Source of the DNA: Spinacia oleracea
Lineage: Eukaryota; Streptophyta; Magnoliopsida; Caryophyllales; Amaranthaceae
Assembly: GCF_020520425.1 (NCBI RefSeq)
Contig: NC_079492.1
Span: 105,559,157-105,623,156 of the forward strand
Direction: 5' to 3'
DNA length: 64,000 bases
Positions 12,065-24,365 of this stretch are shown here, one piece after another. Numbering within the stretch: position 1 is the stretch's first letter; each line of letters begins with the position of its first letter. The notes beneath the pieces were generated by a model that had not been told where the DNA came from, did not search any database, and saw only the letters and a program-made list of their open reading frames with translations. The position numbers were made by a program, and so were the translations under genes.

Positions 12065-14618
12065 GTGGTATCACGAGCCTCTAATTAATTCCATTATCAA
12101 TTATAGTTAACATGGATTAAATTTTATAAATTTGCAATGAATTAAAGGGGTGATTAATTTCATGATTGTAATTGATTGCAAATTCGTGCGATTATTTGAT
12201 TATATGTTCACATGATTTTCGGCAGTTTTGTCAATGATGGTCGAAATCTTATGTTTTTATAGTCAATTTCGCATGTAAACGACGTTTTAAAATTTTTACA
12301 AAAATCAAAGATTTGTTGCCGAACCCATAATTCCCAAATTCGAAGCCTAACTATGACTTTTCGGAGGTTTTAGTTTTTCGAATGCAAAATTTGTAATTTT
12401 AATGATGTTAAACTAAATATTTGCGAATCTTGTATGTAAATCTTGAATTTATGATTGACCTACTGTATATGTTTAAAAATTTTAAGGTCTAATTTTGTTA
12501 ATTATACAACCTAATTCGTAATTACAATTAATTTGTTGAATTTTAAATAATTTAGAATTTGTTTTGATTTTCATAATTAATTGATAATTTAATTAGGATC
12601 ATATGCTTAAAAACCACCATGAAATTTGTTAAAATTGAAAATTTTTAAAATTTTATGACCTAGATTTTAATCCCTGAGAAATAATGTAATCGGAAATTAA
12701 TTTGATTAATAAATTTTCGATTTTTCGCTTAAATTTAGTGAAATTAATATGGATTATTAATTGTCGTTAAATTTAATTATGAAAGTTTTGATGTTTATGA
12801 ATTGTTCACATTCTTGCACGCACGAAGCAATGGAAGCTAAGTGTTACCCTTAAGGGGTGTTGCATGGTGCGGGCATGCGATGCCGAGCAAGGGAGCTCGT
12901 CGCCCATGCGGTACTAGGCAGCGAGCAAGGCACAAACATGCGCGCGCGGGCACAGGGCCTGTGCGGTGTGTGCTTTGAGAGTGATCGAGGAAGGCGACGA
13001 GCATCAAGCGCAAGGCAAGAGGCAGGGCAAGCAGCACGCTGAGCAAGGAAGCGTTGGCTGCTGCGTTGCTCGTTGCGATGCACCACACGACAATCAACAG
13101 AGAAGGTCATGGGCGTTGCACTCGTGCACGCGGCCCATGGGCGCTGCTGCTGTACGACTTGGGTGAGGCGTGGGCTTTGGCCTACGGCCTTGCCTTAGTT
13201 TGTTAGGTCGTTTCGTTTTAATTTTTCCGTTGAACAACGATTTTAATTAATTTAATTTTGTTAATTTAATTATTATAATTTATTTTATACTAATTATTTA
13301 ATAAAATTAAAACCTTGGTAAAATTATAATTAATTATTCAACTGGAAAATAATAAAGGGATTTAAAATTATTTTATGTGAGCTTTAAATTTTAATTAAAT
13401 TTGTAAGTTTCCGGTTGGACTAGGAAATACAATTTTATGTTTAAAATTAGTAAAGCATGTAAATTCTTGGTTTTAGTGGGAGCTTTTAGTCATTAAAATC
13501 TTGATTAGGTCTTATTCCTTTAAGGTTAAAACAACCGGATTAGAACTAATAAGGTTGAATAATTTGTAGATTGTTGGAACCTTTGATTAGTTGCTGCAAA
13601 TGTTTATGTGATGCATATTTTTCTACTAACTTGCTAAGTGGGCCATTCATTGATAAATGAATGGGTGAATGGTATATTGTAAATGTATTATTTTGCAGGT
13701 TGCGGAAAGTGACTAGTATGGCCCAAATAGGATAGTAAATATGGTCTGCGTACCATTAATTTGAATGTAAAATAGGTCTAATGAACCAAAGTTTTTATTT
13801 AAATATGGTCTGTGTACCATCAAATAGTTGTAATTAGTTTAATTAATTATAGCATATCCTATTTGAAGAAAATGGCGCCTCCCATGGTGAAATTCAAGAT
13901 GGAGTTTCCAAACCATTTTCAAGATGGAGTCTGAAGTTGAAGCTTCAAGATGAAGTCGGGCCATACTAGATCACATTTAAATCTTATGCATGCTTTAAGA
14001 TATTTAATGATTTAAATATGTCTTGATATTATGCATGAGATTGTGGCTTGATTATGTTGCATGATTAAGGATTTTAGTTCACTTAAAATCTAACCAACAT
14101 AGTAAGAGCCCTAAGTTCCAAACTTTAAAATTGAGTTTAAAGGTGCCATTCCAAAATAACGCTTACATGGATAACCTTTACATCAATCTAGTAATAGTTT
14201 TCCGCCATATCGAGGTGTTACTTATTGATTTTAAAGTGGTAAGATACACATTAGATGTGAGTACATGTTAGTTTTGGTAAAACTCAATGATATAAGTAAG
14301 GAGTCCTTTTATGTCGTGGAAAATGGGATAGGTTTACCTAATAAGTTCTTAGACGTACCTATCAACCAAGAGTAGTTTCTAGACTATTAGAAAAGGTTTT
14401 GCTTACCTAAAATATTTTAGAATTGAGTCAAAATACATAATGTGCTTAATTCTTCAATGACTTTTAGGATATTGGGTTCATTTTATTCACACCTGTCGAA
14501 ACACAAAAACTCGAATAAAATGCTTAATAAAATTTTGAATTATGCATGCATTCTAGAATTTAAGAGCATGTATGAGTGGTTATTTATTTTTTTATTCTTT
14601 TCAATTGTAGTTTTAACT
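12065..14618 (+). other. Element B primer-binding site and long 5' leader
   Basis: The primer-binding site TGGTATCACGAGCC is at 12066-12079. About 2.5 kb of AT-rich leader follow, with a GC-rich island at about 12830-13190. The island opens overlapping frames on both strands without recognisable domains. Short imperfect repeats (caagatggagt words) occur near 13890-13960. No gene is apparent. Confidence 0.75.
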
Positions 14619-17600
14619 ATGGAAAACAACAATTCATTCAACATTCGACCAGTTCTCGGAAAGGAGAAGTTGAGTGGGAAAAACTTCCTTGACTGGCAAA
14701 GGAACTTGCAAATAGTTCTTATGCAGGAAGAAAAGGAGTATGTCTTAGAAGAGGCGATGCCCGAAGCCGCTGGCGATGGGGTCACTCAGGCAGTCCTCAA
14801 TCGTTGGATTGATGCCAATAAGGATGTAAAATGTCTAATGCTTGCAACCATGAGTTCAGATCTACAGAAAACGTTCATCAACTCAGATGCTTTCACGATC
14901 ATTAGTGAGTTTAAGAACATGTTCCAAGATCTGGCTCGAGTCGAAAGATTCGAGACTCATAGGCAAATTCTTGACACCAAGCTCAAGAAGGGCGAGCCCG
15001 TAAGTCCACATATTCTTAAGATGATTGGATTAATTGAGAATATGTGTCGGCTGGATCAGCAGTTCTCTAAAGAAATGGCTGTAGACACCATCCTCCATTC
15101 ACTTCATAGCGGGTATGATCAGTTCAAACTGAATTACAACATGAATAGTCTGGAAAAAATGCTCACTGAGCTTCACGGTATGCTGAAGACCGCTGAAAAG
15201 ACGCTCAAAACTGATAAGCAGGATGTGCTTATGGTGCGTGGGGGCAAGTTCAAGAAATTTGGTAAAAAGAGGAATGCTAAGAAGGGTGGCAAGAAAGCTA
15301 GCCCACCTAAGCAAACTGGCGGCACCAAATCTGAAAAGAAGAAGGTGATCCAACCCACTTCTGAATCTGAATGCTTCTATTGTAAGAAGAAGGGGCATTG
15401 GAAGAGAGATTTCTTGAAGCTAAAGGAAGATCAGAAAAACGGAACTGTCGTTCCATCTTCAGGTATTTTCGTTATAGGCTGTATACTTGCTAATTCAACT
15501 TCTTGGGTATTAGATACAGGTTGTGGCTCACATTTATGTTCCAATCCACAGGGACTAAGAAGAAGTAGAAGGCTTAGCAATGGTGAAGTCGACCTACGAG
15601 TTGGAAATGGAGCAAGGATTGCTGCATTAGCTGTAGGAACTTATCATTTGCCGTTGCCCTCTGGGCTAGTTTTGGAACTGGAAGAATGTTTCCATGTTCC
15701 AAGTCTTATTAAAAACATCATTTCTGTTTCTTGATTAGATGTTAAGGGATTTAGCTTTGAAATAAAAGACAATAGTTTCTCGTTTTATTTTAAAGAGATG
15801 TTTTATGGATCTGCTAAATTAGTCAATGGACTTTATGTGCTAGATCACGACAAATCATTGTATAACATAAATACCAAAAAGGCCAAAATAAATGATTCAG
15901 ATCTCACCTATCTGTGGCATTGTCGATTAGGCCATTTGATTTAGAGGATTTTGGTAAGTGCGAATCATGCTTACTTGGCAAAATGACAAAGCAACCTTTC
16001 TCTAAAGTTGGAGAAAGAGCAAATGATCTATTGGGATTAATCCATACAGATGTATGTGGAGCAATAAGTTCAAATGCTAGAGGTGGTTTCAGCTATTTTA
16101 TCACTTTCACTAATGACTTCAGTAGATATGGATAAGTCTACCCAATGAAGCATAAGTCGGTGAATATCTAAGCTATGAATTTGATGACCATCTGAAAGAT
16201 TGTGGAATCTTGTCAGAATTGAATCCTCCTGGAACACCTCAATGGAACGGTGTGTCAGAACGGAGGAATAAGAGCTTGCTAGACATGGTTCGATCAATGA
16301 TGGGTCAGAATGAACTTTCAATAGAATTTTGGGGACATGCACTAAACACAACTGCACTCACACTAAATAGAGCTCCGTCTAAAGCTGTCGAAAAGATTCC
16401 ATATGAGTTATGGTTTGGAAAGCCTCCAAAAGTGTCTTTTCTTAAGATTTGGGGTTGTGAAGTATACATCAAACGATTAATTTCAGACAAACTTCAACCG
16501 AAATCTAACAATTGTATCCTTGTGGGTTACCCAAAGGAAACAAAGGGGTATTACTTCTACAATACAGCTGATAACAAGGTGTTAATTTGTTGCTCGAGAT
16601 GGTATCTTTTTGGAAAGAAATCACATTTCCAAAATGACAAGTGGCAGAAAAGTAGACCTCGAAGAAATTCGAGCCGAACAACAAACTCTAGAGAATGATC
16701 AAGATGACATTCAGGTTGAAACTCAGAGATCTTTAGAAGTATCTGGTGAGAATCAAGAACCAACTAGAAATGTAACCCCGCGTAGATCGCAGAGATATAG
16801 GTCTCAACCAGAAAGATACCTAGGTATTTTGACGAATGAGAGCCATGAAATTCTATTGCTGGAAAGCGATGAACCTGCGTCTTACAAACAAGCTATGAAG
16901 ATCCCTAGCTCCAAGCAGTGGCAAGAAGCCATGCAATATGAATTAGACTCCATGTCTGAAAACCAAGTTTGGGATTTGGTCGATTTTCCAGATGGCTACC
17001 AAGCCATAGGAAGAAAATGGGTTTGCAAACTGAAAAAGGACAAGGATGGGAAACTAGAAGTTTTCAAAGCTAGATTGGTTGAAAAAGGATACAGGCAAGT
17101 CCACGGTGTGGATTATGATGAAACCTTTTCACCAGTTGCAATGCTAAAATCTATTCGGATAATGTTAGCAATCGCTGCATATTACGATTACGAAATATGG
17201 CAGATGGATGTCAAAATCGCTTTCTTAAACGGCGTTTTAACAGAAACTGTGTTCATGACACAGCCAGAGGTTTTGAGGATCCAAAGAATGCTAAAAAAAG
17301 ATATGCAAGCTTAAGAAATCCATTTGTGGATTGAAGCAAGCATCAAGGAGCTAGAATATACATTTTGATGAAGCAGGCAGTGACTTTGGCTTCGTCAAGA
17401 ACGCAGACGAATCTTGTGTATACAAGAAAGTAAGTGGAAGCAAAATTGCTTTCCTAGTATTGTATGTCGACGACATATTACTTATCGAAAATGACATTCC
17501 TATGTCAAACTCTGTCAAGATTTGGCTTGGGAAATGTTTTTCGATGAAAGATCTAGGAGAAGTAAAGTACATATTGGGCATCAAGATCTACAGAGATTGA

Positions 17601-18451
17601 TCTAAAAAGATGATTGGACTTAGTCAAAGCACTTATATCATAAGGTGCTTGATAGGTTCAATATGGCTGACTCCAAGCGAGGCTACCTACCCATATCTCA
17701 TGGAATGACTCTAAGCAAGACTCAGTGCCCAAAAACACTTGATGAGCGAAGACGAATGAATGTGATTCCATATGCATCATTGATTGGTTCAATAACGTAT
17801 GTAATGATATGTACACGCCGGGATGTTGCGTAGGCACTCAGTGCTACGAGCAGATACCAGTCAGACCACGGAGAGGCACATTGGACTGCTGCCAAGAATA
17901 TTCCCAAGTACCTGAAAAGGCACAAATATGATTTCCTGGTCTATGGTGGAGATGATGAATTAATTGTTAAAGGCTATACGGACGCAAGTTTCCAAACCGA
18001 CAAAGATGATTTCAGATCATAGTCTGGGTTTGTCTTCTGCGTCAACGGAGGTGCAGTAAGCTGGAAAAGTGCTAAACAGAGCACCATTGCGGATTCTACA
18101 ACTGAAGCGGTGTACATTGATGCACATAAGGAAGCAAAGGAAGCTATTTGGCTAAGGAAGTTCATAGGTGAACTTGGTGTAGTCCCCTCCATTAAAGGAC
18201 CGATAGCTCTATATTGTGACAATAACAGAGCTATTGCACAGGAAAAGGAGCCTAGACACCACCAAAGAGTCAAACATGTACTTCGTAGATTTCCCCTTCT
18301 ACGAGAATTCGTGGAGAGAAAAGAAGTCGAGATAAGCAAGATTGGAACTGACGACAACATCTCATATCCATTAACTAAACCTCTGCCGCAAGCAAAGCAC
18401 AACTCGCACACTGCAGCTATGGGAATAAAGCATGTTGGAGAATGGATTTGA
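14619..18451 (+). pseudogene. Copia element B gag-pol polyprotein, broken
   Basis: The gag start is placed at 14619 (MENNNSFNIRP), after a 59-codon upstream open stretch unlike gag. Domains in order: gag (NFLDWQRNLQ), zinc knuckle CFYCKKKGHWKRDF with its last Cys changed to Phe (about 15370), protease WVLDTGCGSH (about 15510), integrase, RT (QMDVKIAFLNG, LYVDDILL) and RNase H (LYCDNNRAI). Breaks: a TGA at 15732; a deletion in the HHCC region near 15935 that fuses RLGH to the PFDLE segment; a stop at 16134 followed by a deletion of most of the segment between the first and second catalytic Asp of integrase; frameshifts near 16590 and 17290; and stops near 17598 and 17830. The lost integrase aspartate alone would prevent transposition. 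Confidence 0.92.
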
Positions 18452-19295
18452 TGTCCTTAATGAATGTTTTAAAGTTTTAGAGTTTAATACTTTGTAAAAC
18501 ATTTTGGTTAACCATTCATAGAAATGAATAAAATTCATTTTTCCATTTTACATGATGAGTCCTTTCAATTTGACAATATATTCAAGATAGACTGTCTGTA
18601 CCAATTCTGTGACTAAGAAATGTCTATCAAGTGAACTTGAATGTCAAAAGTTGAAAATGGTCCCTAGTCGGAAGTTTTCTATAAAGGTGGATGCATAGAA
18701 AACGCTAGACGACTAGAATGCGAGATGACTAATAGTTCTATTTCTTGAACTATGTGGACATGGCAATGTCACAATCATTTGCATAGATACTTACTTGATA
18801 AGATTAGTATTGAAAAGACCTATGAAACTTTACTATAAGAGAAGAAAATATGTCATAAGTAAATTTCATTACATTATTAGACACTAATCTTCAATACCTG
18901 AGTGATTTGAGATTACTTGTTTGATAGCTGGTTACTTTGACGTTGTCAAGCGTCGTAACGTAAAAGGAGACTATAACGGCAACGCTCAGGTAATCACCTA
19001 TCACACGAAGTCTAACCTCAAGATCACAAGATTGGGATTGTCCTCCCATAAATCGGGATGAGATGTCGTAAGTTGTACAAGGCCACTCGGAGAGCTAGAA
19101 ACTGTAAAATGCATGCCCGTGCTCAAATGAATCATAGGCTATGATGATCTGTTTATTTGATCAGTTGAACTCTGACATCGAGAAATACCTCTGGACATAA
19201 TAAGGATGACTACTCTTACCTTGTGTTCATGAGCAAGCATCGAGCGACAAAGGAATTAGGAAATGCACACTTGTCCCTAAGGACAAGTGGGAGAC
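18452..19295 (+). other. Element B 3' untranslated stretch and polypurine tract
   Basis: Non-coding sequence between the RNase H stop and the 3' LTR. The polypurine tract GTGGGAGAC immediately precedes the LTR at 19296. It is homologous to 1829-2670 of element A in reverse orientation. I see no reading frame of note. Confidence 0.7.
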
Positions 19296-20784
19296 TGAAG
19301 GAAATAATACCCTTGGTCCAAGTTTGTATTTATGCATTTAATGCTAAGTCTAAAAAATGCGGTTCAGTGTTAATTAAACAAGTTAATAATTCAATGAGAT
19401 CAAGTGAACTGAATTCCTAGCTAGAGGCCGCTTCAGTTCAAGTGGAATTAATAATATTAATCCACAGCTTACTCTTGACTGAAACCGTATGGTCACACAA
19501 ATAGTACGTGAACAGATCAAGTATTTAAGTGAATATATTATTCATTAAAGTACTCTATTTATGATCATTCGGAAATGACGGATCTCGGTTCCAGTGGGAG
19601 TTGAAATCGTCAAAAGGCAAAGTAAAGAATATTCCGGAAATGAAGATGTTACTGGAAACGAAAATATGGTTCATGACGGAAGTATAAATATTATCCAAGT
19701 CGTAGATGTTGCCGGAAACTGAAACATGATATGGTTCGTATCGGAAAATATTATCGGAAATAGAAATATTGCCGGAATTGGAAATATTGCTGGAAACGGA
19801 AATATTATCGGAATCGAAAATATTGTCGAAATAGGAATTTATTACCGGAATCGGAAATATTAACGGAAACGTAAACATTTGTTCGAAACGGAAATAAATT
19901 CCGGAATCGGAAAACGAATCGGAAGCACGACGAGCGACTAGCCGGCAAGGGAGCCGGCCCATCACTCGACGAGCAATGGCCGAACGCACAGCGCTAGGCA
20001 CGAGGCCCATCGTCAACGCCAAGCACAAAGGCCCAGCGCCAACGCTGGACCTTGCGCCCAGCTGGGCGCTGACATTGTGCGATGGCCCAACAACAAGTAG
20101 TGGGCTAGCATCGACCGACAAGGCACGAGCAGCACAGCAGCGGGCCGAAGGCCAGCAGCAGTGCACGCTAGGGCCTAGCCAGACAAGCGCGCGCCAGCTT
20201 GGGCTTTCGTGGCTACGTTGGTGGCGTTCGTCTTGTGTACCAAGTCTTGTACGATTACTTAGGTGCCAAGTAACTTGGACCTAAAGTATAGTTTTCCTGC
20301 TTCTACTAGAATTAGATAGTTAGGATTAGATTCAAACACTAGGTGTTTTATTAATCCTATGATTCTAATTAATTGTAATCCTGATAGGATTAGTAATTGC
20401 TTTCCTAGTAGAACTCTAAGTCTCTATTTCCTACTCTACAAATATGTGATTAGTATTCACAATTTATAAAACCATATAATATACTTTATATAGATTGTGT
20501 TCAAGGGAGAACATAATTCATAGCCTAACCCGAGTGCATAAAATCTAAATACCTAGTTGGTTGAACCTAAGGCGGATCCGAACGTGTTGTGGACTATCTA
20601 CAGAAGGGCGACATTTGGAGCTCTAAAGACTTGTTCTTGTTCGATTTGGGAGCAGCTAGGGAAGCACGCATCATATTGTATGTACCCTAAATTATGCTAA
20701 TTGACAATGTGGCAATTAATTTGGATTCCTGGCTTTATGGTTTTTCCGCATGAATATATTGTTTATATTGTTCTTAACCTTACA
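19296..20784 (+). repeat. Second LTR of copia element B
   Basis: A 1489-bp copy of 10615-12064 with the same GGAAATATT minisatellite (about 19630-19920) and GC-rich island (about 19960-20230). It is about 40 bp longer, mainly from changes in minisatellite unit number. It ends CTTACA and is followed at once by GTGGTATCATGAGCC, a second primer-binding site. Confidence 0.9.
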
Positions 20785-21071
20785 GTGGTATCATGAGCCT
20801 GTAATTAATTCCATTATCAATTATAGTTAACATGGACTAAATTTTATAAATTTACAATGAATTAAAGGGGTGATTAATTTAGGGATTGTAATTGATTGCA
20901 AATTTCGTGCGATTATTTTATTATATGTTTGCAGGATTTTCGGCAGTTTTGTCAATAATGGTCGAAATCTTATGTTTTTACAGTCAATTTCGCATGTAAA
21001 CGACGTTTTAAAATTTTGACAAAAATCAAAGATTTGATGTCGAACCCAGAATTCCCAAATTCGAAGCCTAA
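20785..21071 (+). repeat. Duplicate primer-binding site and leader fragment of element B
   Basis: Matches 12065-12350 almost base for base, including the words after the primer-binding site and the TTCGAAGCCTA at its end. It stops abruptly at 21071, where an A-rich run (A10) starts. It marks the beginning of a second internal region that has been lost. Confidence 0.85.
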
Positions 21072-21365
21072 GTAAAAAAAAAAGAATATTTGTTCTCATT
21101 AATGATTTCTTAAATCGCGTGAATGATACCATACATAAAGAATAAAATGGAACTGATGGAGTATTTTAATAAGATCAACTCACCTTCATTAAACTCCGTG
21201 CCGGTGAAAGTGCACATATCATTTCTATACGAAGGGAATATTAAAATGAATCTAACAAGACCAACATGACTATATTAGTTCTTATGGGCATATGAGAATT
21301 CTTGGTCAAAGTTTGACCCAAAAATTACAATGGAGTAATCTTTTAGGGATAGAGGAAGTAAATAT
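21072..21365. repeat. Degenerate Stowaway-like/MITE remnant
   Basis: Contains the word GTGCCGGTGAAAGTGCAC preceded by AACTCACC and CATTAAACTC, which recurs at about 54140-54175. It ends with TAGGGATAGAGGAAGTA, a worn version of the GGGACGGAGGGAGTA end seen at 35157. No clean target duplication can be read. The label rests on the shared words only. Confidence 0.4.
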
Positions 21366-22200
21366 GTAACTGTTTATAGGCATGTCAAACGGGTCGGATT
21401 ATAAAATTTTATTTTCGGGTTCGGGTTTATATATTCGGGTCGGTCACTTTTGGGTCCAGGTTTACAAATGCTTGTTCAAGACCCGTAACTTTCGGGTTTG
21501 GATCGACCTAACGGGTAGTTAGATTTTAAAACGCATATTATATTTTTACACTACAAGAATTTGTATCTTTAACGACAACCTAATTACGACGGGTCAAAAA
21601 TCCCGTCGCAAAAGCCTTTTGCGACGGGGCTAACAACCAAACAATGACGGGAATAACCGTCGCAAATGTCTTTTACGACGGGTTTACGACGAATTTACGA
21701 CGGGATTTCTATTAACGACGGCCCCCTTTTATGACGGGTTCGTGACAAGAAATCCCGTCGTTAATCAACGATTATTGGCCTTTCGCGACGGGATTTTCCG
21801 TCGTTAATAGTACAATTTCTTGTAGTGTTATTAAATTTTTGTAATAAATATAAAAAATACATGCACAAATTAATAAATTTTTATTTTGTGTATTTAGCCA
21901 AATTCAACCATAAAATGACGTATAATTCAAATAAAAATCATATTACACCCAACCATAGTAACAACAACGTGTTTATTGTGCTTAAATTTCCTCATAATAT
22001 CATTTATTACTAAAAATACAACGATTTTCAATTCCTTGGGCAAAAAACGGGTTCGGTCGGGATTGACCAATTACTTTTCGGGTTGTTCGAATTCGGATAA
22101 AATCGGGTTACAAGATTCAATATTTTCGAATCGATTCCGGGTTGGATTTTAAATCAGATCAACTTTGACGGGTGTATGAGTAACTAATGTTTTGGACTTG
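21366..22200. other. CGGGT-rich degenerate repeat region hosting a CACTA element
   Basis: Two flanks (21380-21540 and 22040-22180) rich in CGGGTT/CGGGTC words in the style of the hAT element at 23103. They are interrupted by a CACTA miniature element and an AT-rich stretch. I could not define terminal repeats for this outer unit. No gene is seen. Confidence 0.4.
21549..21827. mobile_element. Non-autonomous CACTA (EnSpm) element
   Basis: The termini are CACTACAAGAATTTGTA and, in inverted form, CACTACAAGAAATTGTA. A 3-bp target duplication tta flanks it (21546-21548 and 21828-21830). The interior carries many subterminal CGACGGG/CCCGTCG repeats in both orientations, as expected for transposase-binding arrays of CACTA elements. 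At 279 bp it has no coding capacity. Confidence 0.92.
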
Positions 22201-22471
22201 ATAGTTTATACGAACTTTGAAGTTATTGGAAATCCTTAAAAGTGGTCAAATGATGTGACATTCTAACTTGAACACCTTTGTTCCCAAACGAATTAACGGG
22301 GGGAAACGGATGAATCTGAAATATTTTCAAATCTATGTGGACATTTTAATTTATACTTCTTTTTATTTTATGGTAAAAAAGAGAAGGATATTGACCATGC
22401 TTCAAACTTTCATGATATTTTAATTCATTATTTATGGATCAGATATTTGATAACAAGGGGAAATTGGTTTT
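22201..22471. other. AT-rich intergenic, nothing recognised
   Basis: No reading frame, terminal repeat or RNA gene is apparent. Confidence 0.5.
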
Positions 22472-22669
22472 GGATCCTCTAGAGTTCTAAAATAACTCTA
22501 CAATGTATAGTTTGAGCATATCAACCATTGAATGAAAAATCAATGGTTCGGATATTATCTTTTTAAAATTCCCCCTATTTTTTCTCATCAATATGAGCCA
22601 TTGATTTTAAAATGTATGATTTAGATACAACTCTACCTTGTAGAGTTTTATTAAAACTCTAGAGGATCT
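22472..22669. mobile_element. Short MITE with GGATCCTCTAGAGTT-type termini
   Basis: The left end GGATCCTCTAGAGTTCTAA pairs with the right end TTAAAACTCTAGAGGATC. A second inner pair, AACTCTACAATG/CTTGTAGAGTT, extends the inverted repeat. About 200 bp and non-coding. The target duplication is unclear, so the superfamily is not assigned. Confidence 0.7.
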
Positions 22670-23094
22670 GGACTCGGGAAAATTGTAGGGAATTCCTATT
22701 TTCTAGCAATATCACTGGTAAAATTCGAACCTACTTATTTAGTATGTAGAATTTAAGATTAGAACTTATTAATGAACTCTATCGTAGACATACCTAAACA
22801 ACATACGATAGTGTAGGTTTTTATTATATCAAAAAGCATAATTTGTTAGCGATTAAGATTAATCCGTTTGGTAATGTTTGGCGGCCAACATTTTTAATTT
22901 ATTTGTCCTACAGCCCTAGGTAGTAGGTCTCCCTATGGGGCTATGGCTCTACCATTGTTCTTGACTTTCTTAATCAAGGTCAAAATAGCTAGTGCATTAT
23001 GATTGGCCACTACTCGTCACTAACAAACATACAATTAAAATTAGTTACGTTGCAGTTGTTGGACACTTGGAATCTTGAACTCTTTAATTTGTTA
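22670..23094. other. Intergenic, nothing recognised
   Basis: AT-rich DNA with no gene or repeat boundary that I can support. Confidence 0.5.
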
Positions 23095-23102
23095 CTCTGT
23101 AC

Positions 23103-23982
23103 TAGAGCTGTCAAAACAGGTCATCGGGTCGGGTTTGGGTCGGGTCATTCCGGGTCTCGGGTCATGATCAGGTAGGGTCGTGTCGGGTTAATATTTCATC
23201 CGGGTTGAGTTCGGGTTCGGTCGGGTCGATTTCAGGTCGGGTCATGTCGGGTTTTTTCTTATCCCGGGTTCAGGTCGGGTTCGGGTCGAGTCACATTTCG
23301 GTCAGGTTTGATTTTGGGTTCGGGTCTTATCGGGTCGGGTTTAAGTCGGTTTGTAGCAGATAATTTCGGGTTCGGGTCTTATCGAGTCGGGTTTAAGTCG
23401 GTTTGCAACACAGTTATTTTCGGGTCCGGGTCTTAGTTTGGATCGGATAATAATCAAATCAAATAGAATTCAGGTCGGGTCACTCTCAGGGACTGGTCAA
23501 ACTCGGGTCTGATAATTAACCTATACATTTTAATTATTTTATATTCTAAAAAAATTTGTTTAACTTATTTTAGAGCTAAATTTTTCGGTATCTAGCAATA
23601 AATAATTAAAATAGATTTATCGTTGAAGTTAATATTTGATCGTGTCATTGATAACTCGGGTAAATCGGGTAACGGTTGTCACAAGTCGGGTCAATAGCAG
23701 GTTTCATCGAGTTACAATCGGTTTTGGGTTGACATCGGGTCGGGTATCGAATTGAGTTCGGGTCATTGTTCGGTCGGGTCAGTTCGGTTATCGGTCATTT
23801 TCGGGTCGGGTGTCGGGTTCGGGTGTTACAACATCGGGTTAAAATCGGTTATCGGTTTTTCCGGGTCGGGTACAGGTCGGGTTTCGGGTTACCTATTTTA
23901 CCGTAATTTCGGGTCATGGTCGGTTACGGGTTCGGTCGGTTCAGGTCGGGTTTTCAGGTCGGGTCAGTTTTTGACAGCTCTA
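23103..23982. mobile_element. Non-autonomous hAT element filled with TCGGGT repeats
   Basis: The termini TAGAGCTGTCAAAA and TTTTGACAGCTCTA are perfect inverted repeats. The 8-bp target duplication CTCTGTAC (23095-23102 and 23983-23990) is perfect. Both are hAT hallmarks. Most of the 880 bp is a degenerate array of TCGGGT, TCGGGTT and CGGGTCGGGT words on the plus strand, with a short AT-rich gap at 23515-23640. A long Gly/Ser/Val frame across it (23752-24009) is a product of the repeat and not a gene. Confidence 0.92.
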
Positions 23983-23990
23983 CTCTGTAC

Positions 23991-24365
23991 TACCTACCAA
24001 TTCATATAATTAATTATGAACAAAAAATGGCAACATAAGCCGCCGTCCCCATTCTTTGTCCAAATGGGCTGAACCTCAACGAATGACGCTAGGTTGAATT
24101 GAGCCGAAAATGACATACTTTCTCCGTTTTTTTAGATCATACAATTATTTTTTCACGGACTCACTGTTGTCAATGCAATATTTCAATCATTAATATCTTT
24201 AACAAGATTTGAATTCCTTGCGATACACGGGTTATTCTAATACTTGATTTGTTTGAAAAAAAATATATAAAAAAACCTACGAATTTGCCTTACTTTTACA
24301 CAGCTTTCACATCGTGTGTTTGTATCACAAAAGAAATTGTCTAGTACAAGATTTAATCAAATCAA
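23991..24365. other. Intergenic, nothing recognised
   Basis: AT-rich, without reading frames or repeat boundaries. It ends at the Helitron insertion site (A at 24365). Confidence 0.5.

Larger units (their letters stand above)
10615..21071 (+). mobile_element. Ty1/copia element B, LTR-internal-LTR-partial internal
   Basis: The 5' LTR is 10615-12064, the internal region 12065-19295 and the 3' LTR 19296-20784. After the second LTR the sequence does not leave the element: it repeats the primer-binding site and about 285 bp of leader (20785-21071 matches 12065-12350), then stops. This order is what unequal LTR recombination between two copies, or a tandem insertion followed by truncation, would leave. 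No target duplication can be read because the right end is truncated. The LTRs differ by many substitutions and indels, so this copy is older than element C. Coding capacity is destroyed by stops and deletions. Confidence 0.9.

Noticed and set aside
12837..13166. Short frames in the leader of element B
   Set aside because: Same situation as in element A: a GC-rich island with stop-poor frames on both strands.
23752..24009. Gly/Ser/Val-rich 85-codon frame
   Set aside because: It is a translation of the TCGGGT-type array and extends past the end of the hAT element.
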